From Cryptosporangium arvum DSM 44712 (GTDB taxonomy: Bacteria > Actinomycetota > Actinomycetes > Mycobacteriales > Cryptosporangiaceae): a DNA stretch of 64,000 bases. Shown here piece after piece: positions 43,850 through 53,278 of this stretch. Each line of letters starts with the position of its first letter. Position 1 is the stretch's first letter. A program made the position numbers and the translations under genes. A model generated the notes under the pieces. The model had not been told where the DNA came from, did no database searches, and saw only the letters and a list, made by a program, of their open reading frames with translations. The stretch covers positions 4,555,151 through 4,619,150 of the forward strand of contig NZ_KK073874.1 in the NCBI RefSeq assembly GCF_000585375.1, given 5' to 3'.

Positions 43850-46800
43850 GAACGACGGACTCGGCCTCGCCGGCGAGAAGCCGCGCGCGGTCCGGCTGAC
43901 CCGAGTCGGCCAGCTGCCGGGAAATAGCGGCCAGGGCCCGGGCCTCGAAGGTGGGATCGGCGATGTGCCTGGCGATGGCTTCGGCGCGGGAGTGCTGCCC
44001 GGCTTCGGTGAGCTGGGTGACGATGTAGACCGTCTGGCCGGCGCGCGAGTAGGCGCCGTTGGTCGAGTTGAGCGTCTGTTCGGTCAGCGCCTCCAGCTGC
44101 ACCTGCAGGGACGAGTGGCCGTGAGCGAGCAGTGTCGCCAACGGCCAGATTCGCATTTCCGGATCCGTGATGTCGCGGGCTGCCCGCTCCGCCTCGCGGG
44201 CCGCTCGGATGGCCCGCGTCTCCTCTCCGGCTTCGCTCAACGCGCTGACCAGATTCGCCAGACCGGTGGCCCGGGTGTAGGGATCCACCTCCGAGCGCGC
44301 CGTCTCCTCCGCGTGCGTGACGAGCAGCTCGGCCCGCTCCGATTCGCCGGCGCTCGCGGCCGCGCTCGCGATGTCGGCCAGTGCGTGCGCTCTGCCGGAG
44401 ACCGACCCGATCCCTCGGGCGACCCGCTCCGCTCCGACCTGGTCGCCGGCCCGGAGGAGAGCACGGGAGATCTCGTACTGCGCGTCTCCCTGCCAGCCCG
44501 GTGCCGGGATCGCGGCTGCGGTCGCTTCGGCGCGGCGATGCTCGCCGATACGGGCGAGGGCGCTGGCGACGTGGTACATCGTCCGCTCGGGCCGCTCCGA
44601 GTTCGCGATCGCCGGTGCGTTCTCCGCGGCTTCCCGCGCGAGCCGCGTCACGCGCGACTCGTCACCGGCGACCGCGGCGGCGTGCGCGAGACGAGCGAGC
44701 CCGTCGACGCGTTCGTCGAGGTTGCCGACGCACCGGATCGTGCGTTCGGCCCGGTCCGCGAGGCTGCCGGCTCGGTCGGGGTCACCCGCCTCCGCGGCGG
44801 CACGAACGAGGTCGCACAGGGGTTCGGCCCGGTGGTTCGGCGTCGTGACGTCATCGAGAAGCGCCTCGGCGGTGGTGATCAGCCGCATCGCCCGGTCGCG
44901 GTCACCGGATTCGGCGGTACTGACCGCGAGGTGGGCCGTCGCTTCAGCGCGGTACTCGTGACCACTGATGCGACCGACGAGTCCTTCCGCCTCGTTCGCG
45001 AGCAGCACCGCACGGGATTCATCGCCCGTCCCGGTCACGTGCCCGGCGATCGTGACCAAGGCGCTCGCCAGGACGTCGGCGCTCAAGAATCGACGTGCGG
45101 CCTGCTCCGCCTCGTCGAGTAGGCGCACTGCCGCCGCGCGATCACCGACGTTCCACACACCGGTCGCGGCTTCAGCGAGCACTCTCCAGCGGGTATACGG
45201 ATCAAGCACGGCACGGGCGATCTGCTCGGCCCGGTTCGGGTGGCCCAGTACGGCCCAGACGGCCGGGATGCGGCGGGGCAGGTAGCTGTTGCGGTCGATC
45301 AGGGCGGTCCGGTACACCGCCAGCCGCGCCAGATCGAGGACGCGTGATCCACGCACGGAGTTCTGGGCTTCGGTGACCTCCGCCAGGGCGGCGGTGTCGC
45401 CGCCGGTCACGTCGAGCATCCGGTGGTGACGCCGCAGGTCGGTCGCGTACCGGACCAGGCGCGGTCCGTCGTCGTCGAGGAGCAGCAGCTGGTAGTAGCC
45501 CCGGAGCAGGTACTCCGGGGTGTCGGGCGGCCAGTTCCGGGCGCGGTAGGAGTCGGCCCAGGTGTGGAGCCGTCGGTGGAGGTCCGCCAGTCGTCTCGGC
45601 CCGTACGAGCGCTCCGCGTCGAGCTGGATCTCCTCGTGGCCGAGGAGGTACACGGCGCGGCCGTCGTCCGGGCGCCACCGGGCGGCTCGTGCGGTGAAGC
45701 TGCGGCCGGCCACCGTTGACAGGAGACGTTCGATGTCCCATTCGGTGGTCTCGTGGTCGGCGCACAACTCGGCCAGGTCGTGTCCGGAGAGGCCACCGCG
45801 GGCGGCGGTGACCAGGCCGAGCAGATCACGTTCGAGCAGGCTTCCGTTCCGGAGGCGATCCAGGTCGGCCTGCATGTCGGCGCGGATCGCGGAGGCGTGG
45901 GGGGAGCGTCGCAGGATCCGGACGATGTCGGGGTCGCGGAGCGGGTGGTTCGGCGGCACGTCGGCCGGGATGGGCGGGTCCGGGCGACCGGCGACGACGA
46001 CACGCAGGCCCGGCGGGGGGTTGGCCGGGAGCAACGCGGCGATGCTGCGGGTGGCCCGGCTCGTCGGTGTGCTGGTGTCCTCGTCCAGTCCGTCGACGAG
46101 AACGATCAGCCGCTCACCGCGCCGGGCACAGTGCTCCGCGGTGGCGTCGAGCAACCTGAACCAGAGACGTTCCTGGCCGCTCTCGCTCTGGAACGGCGGC
46201 ACCGACTCGCCGAGCACCTCGCTGAGCTGCTCGATCAGGACGCCGAGGAACGCGTTCCGGTCGCTGTTGCCCGCGTAGCGCGCGGTGACGAAGAACGACG
46301 CGACGCGCGTTCCGGGCGGCGGGTGCAGCACGAACCAGGACATCAACGCGGACTTCCCGGTCCACGCGGCCGCTCTCCACCAGACGTAGGAGCCCGCGGC
46401 CGGGTCGCGACAGAACGCCGCCAGGGCGTCCAGTTCCTTCTGACGGTCGAGGAGCGCGCGCGGTGAGATCTGGCGGATCTGCATGAGGTACCCGGACCGT
46501 GTTCCGGGCATCGGGCTCTCCGGCGGCGGAGGACCCGGTGCGCCGCCGCGCACGATCCCGGGCGGGAACGGCGGTTCGGTGAGTGGTTTCGCGCGCCCGG
46601 ATCGTGCGGCCTCGACGGCGGAGAGCAGCCGGGCCCGGAAGGCGTCGCGGTCGGGAAGGTCGAAGAGGTCGGCGTGGACGACCCCGGCCAGCAGCCCGTC
46701 GACGACGCATTCCTCGATCCGGATCGGGATGACCCGCCCGGCCAGCCCCCGTGGATCCCGCTGGTAGGCGGCCAGCCACTCCGCCTCGCCGAACTCGGAG

Positions 46801-47027
46801 TCTCTCAGGTACGCGGCGGAGAGCACCGCGATCGTCCGCTCGGCGTGCCGGGAGGCCTGGTGGACCAGCCGCAGCCAGTTCGAGCCGGGCACCATGTCCC
46901 AGGCCTGGAACAGCACGGTGTAACCGGCGTTCTCGAGTTCCCAGGCGATCCACTGCGCGGTCTCGGTGTCGGCCCGGGTGTACGACAGGAAGAAGTCCCG
47001 ACGCTCGGTGGTCGTCTGCTCACCCAC
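43428..47027 (-). CDS. TIR - NTPase - helical repeat protein (STAND/NLR-like)
   Basis: 1199-aa protein starting at GTG 47027. Domain order: TIR (about 8-145; DFFLSYTRADTETAQWIAWE, FQAWDMVPGSNW, and the candidate catalytic Glu83 in FGEAEW); a Pro-rich linker (about 155-180); a NACHT/STAND NTPase (about 195-480; Walker A AWTGKSALM with Lys225, Walker B IVLVDGLDEDTS with Asp312, and VVVAGRPDPPIP); a winged-helix-like region; then about a dozen TPR-like repeats of 33-40 residues (about 615-1199) built on AEAGDxxRAxxLxxxAE. TIR domains of this kind hydrolyse NAD+ in immunity. The last repeat breaks off after HARAEA and ends PVR-stop, using DNA that belongs to the convergent Ntn gene, so the C-terminus looks truncated. 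Base composition is less extreme than in adjacent metabolic genes. Confidence 0.88.
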   Translation of the reverse strand: MGEQTTTERRDFFLSYTRADTETAQWIAWELENAGYTVLFQAWDMVPGSNWLRLVHQASRHAERTIAVLSAAYLRDSEFGEAEWLAAYQRDPRGLAGRVIPIRIEECVVDGLLAGVVHADLFDLPDRDAFRARLLSAVEAARSGRAKPLTEPPFPPGIVRGGAPGPPPPESPMPGTRSGYLMQIRQISPRALLDRQKELDALAAFCRDPAAGSYVWWRAAAWTGKSALMSWFVLHPPPGTRVASFFVTARYAGNSDRNAFLGVLIEQLSEVLGESVPPFQSESGQERLWFRLLDATAEHCARRGERLIVLVDGLDEDTSTPTSRATRSIAALLPANPPPGLRVVVAGRPDPPIPADVPPNHPLRDPDIVRILRRSPHASAIRADMQADLDRLRNGSLLERDLLGLVTAARGGLSGHDLAELCADHETTEWDIERLLSTVAGRSFTARAARWRPDDGRAVYLLGHEEIQLDAERSYGPRRLADLHRRLHTWADSYRARNWPPDTPEYLLRGYYQLLLLDDDGPRLVRYATDLRRHHRMLDVTGGDTAALAEVTEAQNSVRGSRVLDLARLAVYRTALIDRNSYLPRRIPAVWAVLGHPNRAEQIARAVLDPYTRWRVLAEAATGVWNVGDRAAAVRLLDEAEQAARRFLSADVLASALVTIAGHVTGTGDESRAVLLANEAEGLVGRISGHEYRAEATAHLAVSTAESGDRDRAMRLITTAEALLDDVTTPNHRAEPLCDLVRAAAEAGDPDRAGSLADRAERTIRCVGNLDERVDGLARLAHAAAVAGDESRVTRLAREAAENAPAIANSERPERTMYHVASALARIGEHRRAEATAAAIPAPGWQGDAQYEISRALLRAGDQVGAERVARGIGSVSGRAHALADIASAAASAGESERAELLVTHAEETARSEVDPYTRATGLANLVSALSEAGEETRAIRAAREAERAARDITDPEMRIWPLATLLAHGHSSLQVQLEALTEQTLNSTNGAYSRAGQTVYIVTQLTEAGQHSRAEAIARHIADPTFEARALAAISRQLADSGQPDRARLLAGEAESVVLTTTEELHGALALADLVLTAARVGDSHHAAQLAGVAEATAHTIAHSRSRSLALGSLGCALGDAGELDRAERIVSSVPNLDVQWWYLSRLGASVARAGAHERAEDMAARILNPDHRGWILAELAGALAEAGDHARAEAPVR

Positions 47028-47075
47028 GCCGAACAGCGTGCCAGCCCGCGACGCGTGGTGGTAGGCGACGCCCGA

Positions 47076-47102
47076 CCCCGGCCGGCGGGGCGCCGGCCGG
47101 GG
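47076..47102 (-). terminator. Hairpin terminator of the GH1 gene
   Basis: CCCCGGCCGGC (47076-47086) and GCCGGCCGGGG (47092-47102) form a perfect 11-bp stem with a 5-nt loop, beginning 8 bases after the GH1 stop on the minus strand. It separates GH1 transcription from the TIR gene that lies downstream on the same strand. Confidence 0.7.
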
Positions 47103-47109
47103 TGACGGG

Positions 47110-48495
47110 TCAGTCGAGGGAGCGGGAGCGGATCAGGGAGGCGTACCAGCGGGCGCTGTCCTTCGGGGTGCGCTCCAGGGTGTCGTAGTCGACCCGGACG
47201 ATGCCGAAGCGCTTCGAGTAGCCGTAGGACCACTCGAAGTTGTCCAGCAGCGACCACAGGAAGTAGCCGCGCACGTCGACGCCCTTCGCGCGCACGTTCG
47301 CCACCGCGCGCAGGTGGCGGCGCACGTAGTCGGTGCGGTCGGCGTCGTGGACGTGGCCGTCGTCGGTCACCACGTCGGGGAACGCGGCGCCGTTCTCGGT
47401 GACCATCAGCGGCTGGTCGGGGTAGCGGTCGCCCAGCTCGACCAGGAGGTCCTCGAGGCCCTGAGGGTCGATGTTCCAGCCCATGTCGGTGTGCGGCGGG
47501 TCGGTGGCGAGGAACTCCACGTCGTCGGCGCCGGGCCAGGCGGTGGCCGACGACGCGCCGTGACCGTCGGCGCGCTGGCGCTCGCCGCTGCCGTCCCACA
47601 ACTGCACGCGGTTGGTGCTGTAGAAGTTCACGCCGAGGACGTCGATCGGCTGGCGGATGATCTCCAGGTCACCGTCCCGTACGAACGACCAGTCGGTGAT
47701 GCCGCTGGTCACCTCGAGCGCGTCGGCGGGGTAGGCACCCTCGAGCATCGGGCCGAGGAAGACGCCGTTGGCCAGGGCGTCGACGCGGCGCCGGGCCTCC
47801 TCGCCGGTCGCGCCGACCGGGCGGAACACGTGCAGGTTGAGCGTCACCGAGAATTCGGCGTCGGGCCGGACGACCTGACGGAGCTCGCGCAGCGCGAGCC
47901 CGTGCGCGAGGTTCAGGTGGTGCACCGCGGTCAGCGCGGCCAGCGGCTCGGTGCGGCCGGGAGCGTGGACGCCGGAGCTGTAGCCGAGGTAGGCCGAGCA
48001 CCAGGGCTCGTTCAGCGTCGTCCAGGTGTGGACGCGGTCGCCGAGCGCCTCGCCGACCACCCGGGCGTACGCGGCGAACGCCTCGGCCGTGCTCCGGACC
48101 GTCCAGCCGCCCTCGTCCTCCAGCGCCTGCGGGAGGTCCCAGTGGTAGAGCGTGGCCACCGGGCGGATGTTGCGTGCCAGCAGCCCGTCGACCAGGCGGG
48201 AGTAGAAGTCCAGGCCGGCCTGGTTCACCGCGCCGCGGCCGGCCGGGATGATCCGGGGCCAGGCGATCGAGAACCGGTACGCCTCGAGGCCGAGCTCCAC
48301 CATGAGGTCGAGGTCGGCGTCGAGCCGGTGATAATGGTCGTCGGCCACGTCACCGGTGTCACCGTTGAGGACTTTGCCGGGCGTGTGACTGAAGGTGTCC
48401 CAGATCGACGGGCCGCGGCCGTCCTCCTGAGCGGCCCCTTCGATCTGGTACGACGCGGTCGCGGAGCCGAACACGAATTCAGCGGGGAACTGCAT
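47110..48495 (-). CDS. bglA: Glycoside hydrolase family 1 beta-glucosidase
   Basis: 461-aa GH1 beta-glycosidase. ATG 48495 starts [20 protein letters not shown], the classical N-terminus, with GAGGACC upstream; the upstream frame has no homology. The acid/base is Glu163 in TLNEPW and the nucleophile Glu367 in VTENGAAFP. Further signatures are [11 protein letters not shown] and the sugar-binding [18 protein letters not shown]. No signal peptide, so it should act on imported cellobiose or other beta-glucosides. A LacI/CebR-type operator lies 27-40 bases upstream of the start. A divergent sugar efflux gene shares the promoter region. Confidence 0.94.
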   Translation of the reverse strand: MQFPAEFVFGSATASYQIEGAAQEDGRGPSIWDTFSHTPGKVLNGDTGDVADDHYHRLDADLDLMVELGLEAYRFSIAWPRIIPAGRGAVNQAGLDFYSRLVDGLLARNIRPVATLYHWDLPQALEDEGGWTVRSTAEAFAAYARVVGEALGDRVHTWTTLNEPWCSAYLGYSSGVHAPGRTEPLAALTAVHHLNLAHGLALRELRQVVRPDAEFSVTLNLHVFRPVGATGEEARRRVDALANGVFLGPMLEGAYPADALEVTSGITDWSFVRDGDLEIIRQPIDVLGVNFYSTNRVQLWDGSGERQRADGHGASSATAWPGADDVEFLATDPPHTDMGWNIDPQGLEDLLVELGDRYPDQPLMVTENGAAFPDVVTDDGHVHDADRTDYVRRHLRAVANVRAKGVDVRGYFLWSLLDNFEWSYGYSKRFGIVRVDYDTLERTPKDSARWYASLIRSRSLD

Positions 48496-48521
48496 CTTTG
48501 GTCCTCGCTCTCCCTGGGGAA

Positions 48522-48535
48522 TGATAGCGCTCTCA
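48522..48535. promoter_or_regulatory. LacI/CebR-like operator
   Basis: TGATAGCGCTCTCA is a near-palindrome (12 of 14 positions symmetric) with the AGCGCT core of LacI-family operators; the CebR cellobiose operator TGGGAGCGCTCCCA is similar. It lies 27 bases upstream of the beta-glucosidase ATG and 118 bases from the divergent MFS start. No LacI gene occurs in this window, so a remote CebR-like repressor is implied. Confidence 0.65.
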
Positions 48536-48652
48536 CAGCCTCCCATATCCAGTTGCGCGAGTGGGCGGGGCAGCGGGCATGATGGGGTACGTGTTTGCCA
48601 CGTTCGTCACTCCAGACCCCCCAAATACGGATATAGTCCGGCGCCTGCCCCG

Positions 48653-49861
48653 ATGACGGCGGTCGCCGAAGCCCCGGCCCGCGAGGGTGCGCGGCTCTGG
48701 GTGCCGCTCTCGCTCGTGTTCCTCTCCGTCGGCCTGTCGATGGCGATGATGTTCCCGTTCCGGGCCCTGTTCCTCACCGACGCCGTGCACGCCGGGCCGC
48801 TGCTCGTGACCGTGTTCCTGATCGTCGCGCCGGTGAGCGGGGTGGTCGCGGCCAGCTGGATCGGCCGCTGGTCGGATACCGGGCCGTACCGCAGCCGGCT
48901 GATCGTCGCGGCGGCGCTCGCGGGGGTCGTCGGCAGCGGGCTGAGCGCGTTCGTCCGGAACTACTGGGTGCTGCTCTTCGTCACCGCGACGGCGATCGCG
49001 GTGTCGACCGCGGCGCTGCCGCAGCTCTTCGCGTACGCCCGGGTGGTGGTCGGCGGCGGTGACCGGGGCACGTTCAGCGTGAGCGTGCTGCGGACGCTGA
49101 TGTCGGCGAGCTGGGTCGCCGGGCCGCTCGTCGCCGCGATCCTGATCGAGGTCGGGGGCTACACGCTGATCTTCAGCGTCGCGGCGGCGATCTTCGCGGC
49201 CGTCGCCCTGCTCACCCACTTCGGCCTTCCCGAACCCCGCGGTGGAGCGCCGGCCGCCTCCGAGCACCCGGAGACCCCGGCCGAGGCCCCACCGATCCCC
49301 GCCGCCGGTCCGGTCGACGTCTCCGAAGGGTCCCTGCGGCTCAACGTCGTCGCGCTCGTCCTGATCCAGACCGCGGCCACGCTCAGCGTCCAGCTCCTGC
49401 CGTTGTTCGTGAACGCCGACCTGAACGGCGACGTCCGGGACACCGGTTTCATCCTCGGGCTCTGCGCGTTCCTCGAGATCCCGCTGATCCTCGCGTTCGG
49501 GGCGCTCGCCGCGCGCGCCGGTGTGCGGCGGCTGTTCCTGATCGGGCCGCTGGTGTCCGCGCTGTACCTCGGCACCGTGGCGCTCTCCGCCGGAACCGGG
49601 CAGGTCGCGCTCGCCCAGTTGCTCAACGCGTCGGGCATCGCGCTGATCCAGGGCATCGGCATCACGTACTTCCAGGACCTGCTCCCCAGTAGACCGGGGC
49701 GCGCGTCGACGCTCTTCAGCAACGCGTTCCCGATCGGCTCCACGCTCGCGGCGCCGCTGCTGGGGATAGCCCAGCAGGTCGGCTACCGGTTCGGGTTCGT
49801 GGCCGCGGCGGTACTGAGCCTGGCCGGTCTAGCGTTGTTGGTCACGCGCCGGACGCGCTGA
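48653..49861 (+). CDS. MFS sugar efflux transporter (SET family)
   Basis: 402-aa major-facilitator protein with about 12 transmembrane helices, related to SetA/SotB sugar efflux transporters. ATG 48653 is chosen because TM1 (LWVPLSLVFLSVGLSMAMMFP) follows; a TATAGT box lies 16 bases upstream. Family segments are GRWSDTGPYRSRLIVAAALAG, RGTFSVSVLRTLMSASWVAG, and GITYFQDLLPSRPGRASTLF in the second half. A hydrophilic loop of about 40 residues separates the halves. SET proteins export glucosides, lactose or analogues. Divergent from the beta-glucosidase, it could dispose of excess or non-metabolisable sugars. Confidence 0.85.
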   Translation: MTAVAEAPAREGARLWVPLSLVFLSVGLSMAMMFPFRALFLTDAVHAGPLLVTVFLIVAPVSGVVAASWIGRWSDTGPYRSRLIVAAALAGVVGSGLSAFVRNYWVLLFVTATAIAVSTAALPQLFAYARVVVGGGDRGTFSVSVLRTLMSASWVAGPLVAAILIEVGGYTLIFSVAAAIFAAVALLTHFGLPEPRGGAPAASEHPETPAEAPPIPAAGPVDVSEGSLRLNVVALVLIQTAATLSVQLLPLFVNADLNGDVRDTGFILGLCAFLEIPLILAFGALAARAGVRRLFLIGPLVSALYLGTVALSAGTGQVALAQLLNASGIALIQGIGITYFQDLLPSRPGRASTLFSNAFPIGSTLAAPLLGIAQQVGYRFGFVAAAVLSLAGLALLVTRRTR

Positions 49862-49897
49862 CGGGCCATCCTGTCACGAGTCTGTCAGGGTTATACG

Positions 49898-51001
49898 GTG
49901 GCTTCCTCCCTGAGACAACGCTTGTCGTACTGGACCGCGGTGATACCCGTGGCCGCGCTCGTCGCGCTCGCGCTGGCCTGGGGCCGAGAACTCGGGCCGG
50001 TCGCGGTGACGATCGTCGCCCTGCTGCTCGCCGGCGCGGTGCTGGCCGCCGTCCACCACGCCGAGGTGGTCGCGCACCGGGTGGGTGAGCCGTTCGGTTC
50101 GCTGATCCTGGCGGTCGCGGTGACCGTGATCGAGGTCGGCCTGATCGTCACGCTGATGGCGTCGGGCGGGTCCGAGGCGTCGGTGCTCGCCCGTGACACG
50201 GTCTTCGCCGCGGTGATGATCACGCTCAACGGCATCGTCGGCCTCGGCCTGCTGGTCGGGGCGCGCAAACACGGCATCCTCGCGTTCAACGCCGAGGGCA
50301 CCGGCGGTGCGCTGGCGACCGTCGCGACGCTGGCCGCGCTGAGCCTGGTGCTGCCGACGTTCACCACCAGCCGACCGGGCCCGGAGTTCTCCCCGGCGCA
50401 GCTGGCCTTCGCCGCGGTGGCGTCGCTGGTGCTGTGGGGGATGTTCGTGCTCACCCAGACCGTCCGGCACCGCGACTTCTTCCTGCCGGTGACGCTGGAC
50501 GGCGAGGTCGTCGACGCGCACGAGGAGCACGCGGCGCCGCCGTCCGCCCGGGCCGCCGCGATCAGCCTGGCCCTGCTGGTGGTCGCTCTCGTCGGCGTCG
50601 TCGGCCTGGCCAAGCTGGAGTCCCCGGCGATCGAGGCCGGTGTCAAGGGCGCCGGCCTGCCGCAGTCGTTCGTCGGAGTGGTCATCGCGCTGCTGGTACT
50701 GCTGCCCGAGACGCTGGCGGCGACCCGGGCGGCGCTGCGCAACCGCATTCAGATCAGCCTCAACCTGGCGCTCGGCTCGGCGATGGCCAGCATCGGCCTG
50801 ACGATCCCGGCGATCGCGATCGCGTCGATCTGGCTCGACGGACCGCTGTCGCTGGGCTTGGGGTCGACTCAGATGGTGCTGCTCGCGCTCACCGTCATGG
50901 TCAGCGTGCTCACCGTGGTGCCCGGGCGGGCGACGCGGCTGCAGGGTGGCGTCCATCTGGTTCTGCTGGCCGCGTTCCTGTTCCTGGCGATCGCCCCGTG
51001 A
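49898..51001 (+). CDS. chaA: Ca2+/H+ antiporter (ChaA/Cax family)
   Basis: 367-aa calcium/cation antiporter starting at GTG 49898. It has about 11 helices in two halves around an acidic central loop (VVDAHEEHAAP, about residues 203-213). The paired cation-binding repeats are EPFGSLILAVAVTVIEVGLI and LLPETLAATRAALRNRIQIS, followed by LNLALGSAMASIGLTIPAIA; each has the conserved Glu. It probably exports Ca2+ (or Na+/K+) in exchange for protons. The 3' end overlaps the convergent GGDEF-EAL gene by 92 bases. Confidence 0.92.
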   Translation: MASSLRQRLSYWTAVIPVAALVALALAWGRELGPVAVTIVALLLAGAVLAAVHHAEVVAHRVGEPFGSLILAVAVTVIEVGLIVTLMASGGSEASVLARDTVFAAVMITLNGIVGLGLLVGARKHGILAFNAEGTGGALATVATLAALSLVLPTFTTSRPGPEFSPAQLAFAAVASLVLWGMFVLTQTVRHRDFFLPVTLDGEVVDAHEEHAAPPSARAAAISLALLVVALVGVVGLAKLESPAIEAGVKGAGLPQSFVGVVIALLVLLPETLAATRAALRNRIQISLNLALGSAMASIGLTIPAIAIASIWLDGPLSLGLGSTQMVLLALTVMVSVLTVVPGRATRLQGGVHLVLLAAFLFLAIAP

Positions 51002-53219
51002 TCATCGGGTCCAGGTCGGCGGCGGTCGCGGGGCGCGCGAACAGGTAACCCTGCCCGATCGCGCACCCCAGGGCCTGCAGCTCCGCGGCCTGCGCGGCGG
51101 TCTCGATGCCCTCGCCGACGGTGGTGAGCTCGAGGATCCGCCCGAGCCGGATGATGGCCTCGGTGACCGCCGCGCCCTGCCGGGTGCCGTTGAGCTGCGC
51201 GATGAAGCTCCCGTCGATCTTGAGGACGTCGACGGGCAGCCGGGTCAGGTAGTGCAGTGCGGAGTACCCGGTGCCGAAGTCGTCGATCGCGATCCGGATG
51301 CCCCGCTCGCGCAGCGCGGTGAGCACCGGGATCGCGGTGCGTTGGTCGACGATCGCGGTCTCGGTGATCTCCAGGACGAGGTTGCGTGGGGCCAGGCCGC
51401 TGCGCTCCAGGACGGTCAGCACGTCGTCCAGGAACGCGGGGTCCTCGAGCTGGCGGGGCGAGACGTTGACGCTGGCGTAGAAGTCCGGGTCGGCGCCCGC
51501 CTCGATCCAGGCGCGGACCTGGCGACAGGCCAGGTCCAGGACACGCCGGCCGATGTCGTCGATCGCACCGCTGCGCTCGGCGATCGGCACGAACTCCGCC
51601 GGCGAGATCGCGCCGAGCGTGGGGTGCTGCCAGCGCAGCAGGGTCTCGACCGCGACCGCACCGCCGCCGGAGAGGTCGACGAGCGGCTGGTAGAGCACCG
51701 AGAGCTGGTCACCGGCCCGCTCGAGCTCGGCGGCCAGCAGCGCGTCGCGGTTGCGCCTGTCGGTCATCGACTCGTCGTAGGCCTTCCAGCCGTGCGTCCC
51801 GGCGCGCTTCGACTCGTACATGGCCAGGTCGGCCTTGTGCTGCAACTCCTGCGGCGAGTCGGTGGCCGACCCGAGCGCCAGGCCGATGCTGGTGCGGATC
51901 GGGATCGTCTCGTCGCCGACACGTACCGTGGTGTCCGCGAGCGCGGCCAGCACCCGCTCGGCCACGACGACGGCCTGGGCCTCGGTGGTGGCGCCGGTCT
52001 GCAGGATGACGAACTCGTCGCCCCCGACCCGGGCCGCGGTGTCGTGGCCGCGGATCGCACCACGCAGCGTGCGGGCGAACTCGACGAGTACGGAGTTGCC
52101 GACCTCGTGGCCGTACCGGTCGTTGATCTGCTTGAAGCCGTCCAGGTCGAGCAGCAGCAGCGCGACCGGTTCGCGGCGCTGCTGGGCGCGGCGCGCGGCG
52201 GCCTTCAGACCGGTCAGGTTGGCCAGGCCGGTGAGTGGGTCCACGACGTTGCGTTCGCTGCTCTCCCGCAGGCTGATCAGCTGACGCACCGCGAGTGCCG
52301 TCGTCATCAGGGCCTGACCCAGCAGCAGCCCGCCCCACAGGTCCCGGTTGTCGGCGTGCACCACCGCGACCAGCATCATCACGTTGCCCACCGCCACCGC
52401 CACGTACGGCAGGGCCATCGACCAGGCCGGCATCCGGGTCAGCCGGGCGTCGCGGTCGGTGGGCGGCAGCGCGCACTCCTCCATCGCGCCGACCGTCATC
52501 AGCAGCGACGCGAAGACCAGCGCCACGCCCGCCGGGGTGTTGGGGCTGCCCTGCTCGCCGTGGACGCGCATCGCCGAGAACGCGATGTCGCCGACGGCGT
52601 AGAGCAGCATGCCGCCGAGCAGCAGCGCGACCGGGCGGGTGAGATGGGCGACCGCACCGCGCAGCAGCACCGCGCACACCGCGGCCAGCAGCAGCAGGTT
52701 CCCGAGCGGGTACCCGATGTCGTACAACAGTTCCAACGCCGTGCTCCGGTCGATCGCCGGGTGCAGGATGAAGTACCAGGCGACGACGAACGCGCTGCTC
52801 AGCACCGTGACGGCCTCGGCGAGGAACGCCCGGCGCTGGCGGGGGTCGTAGCGCTCAGTGGTGACCGCGAGGCAGGCCGCCGAGAGCGCGGTGAACATCG
52901 CCAGGCCGCTGACGATCGCGAAGAACCACGGCCAGCCGGAGTTGCCGGTCAGCGCGGCGACGGTGAACGAGACGGTGGCCAGCACGGACAGGCCCCGACC
53001 GGCGGCGGTGGTGCCCCAGATGCGCCGGGAGGCCGACCGGCGGGCCGCGCGGACGCTGTAGATCAGCCCCAGCGCGTCCAGGCCGACCAGCGACAAGCCG
53101 AAGACGGGGCTGCGCGCCGGCTCGACCGTGAAACCGACGACCTGGCCGACGACGACGAGACCGGTGAGGACGACGACCGAGCGGCGGGCACGCAGCGTCC
53201 AGCGCCGGGACCCCTCCAT
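50910..53219 (-). CDS. Membrane GGDEF-EAL protein (cyclic di-GMP turnover)
   Basis: 769-aa protein. ATG 53219 follows GGAGGGGGT. An N-terminal membrane module of about nine helices (residues 10-310) acts as sensor. The diguanylate cyclase domain has DLDGFKQINDRYGH and GGDEF at 399-403. The EAL phosphodiesterase domain has ETLLRW in place of EALxRW (Glu525 kept), SVNVSPRQL, LEITETAI, DDFGTGYSALHYL and LKIDGSFI. All catalytic acidic residues appear present, so either or both activities may be live. The C-terminal 30 residues are low-complexity and overlap chaA. This is the second c-di-GMP protein in the window besides the kinase-ATPase-GGDEF fusion. Confidence 0.93.
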   Translation of the reverse strand: MEGSRRWTLRARRSVVVLTGLVVVGQVVGFTVEPARSPVFGLSLVGLDALGLIYSVRAARRSASRRIWGTTAAGRGLSVLATVSFTVAALTGNSGWPWFFAIVSGLAMFTALSAACLAVTTERYDPRQRRAFLAEAVTVLSSAFVVAWYFILHPAIDRSTALELLYDIGYPLGNLLLLAAVCAVLLRGAVAHLTRPVALLLGGMLLYAVGDIAFSAMRVHGEQGSPNTPAGVALVFASLLMTVGAMEECALPPTDRDARLTRMPAWSMALPYVAVAVGNVMMLVAVVHADNRDLWGGLLLGQALMTTALAVRQLISLRESSERNVVDPLTGLANLTGLKAAARRAQQRREPVALLLLDLDGFKQINDRYGHEVGNSVLVEFARTLRGAIRGHDTAARVGGDEFVILQTGATTEAQAVVVAERVLAALADTTVRVGDETIPIRTSIGLALGSATDSPQELQHKADLAMYESKRAGTHGWKAYDESMTDRRNRDALLAAELERAGDQLSVLYQPLVDLSGGGAVAVETLLRWQHPTLGAISPAEFVPIAERSGAIDDIGRRVLDLACRQVRAWIEAGADPDFYASVNVSPRQLEDPAFLDDVLTVLERSGLAPRNLVLEITETAIVDQRTAIPVLTALRERGIRIAIDDFGTGYSALHYLTRLPVDVLKIDGSFIAQLNGTRQGAAVTEAIIRLGRILELTTVGEGIETAAQAAELQALGCAIGQGYLFARPATAADLDPMITGRSPGTGTRPAEPDGRHPAAASPARAPR

Positions 53220-53278
53220 GCCACCCCCTCCGTCGGCCTGGTACTCCTATCGGTCGACGCGGGGCGCGGTTGAATCAC

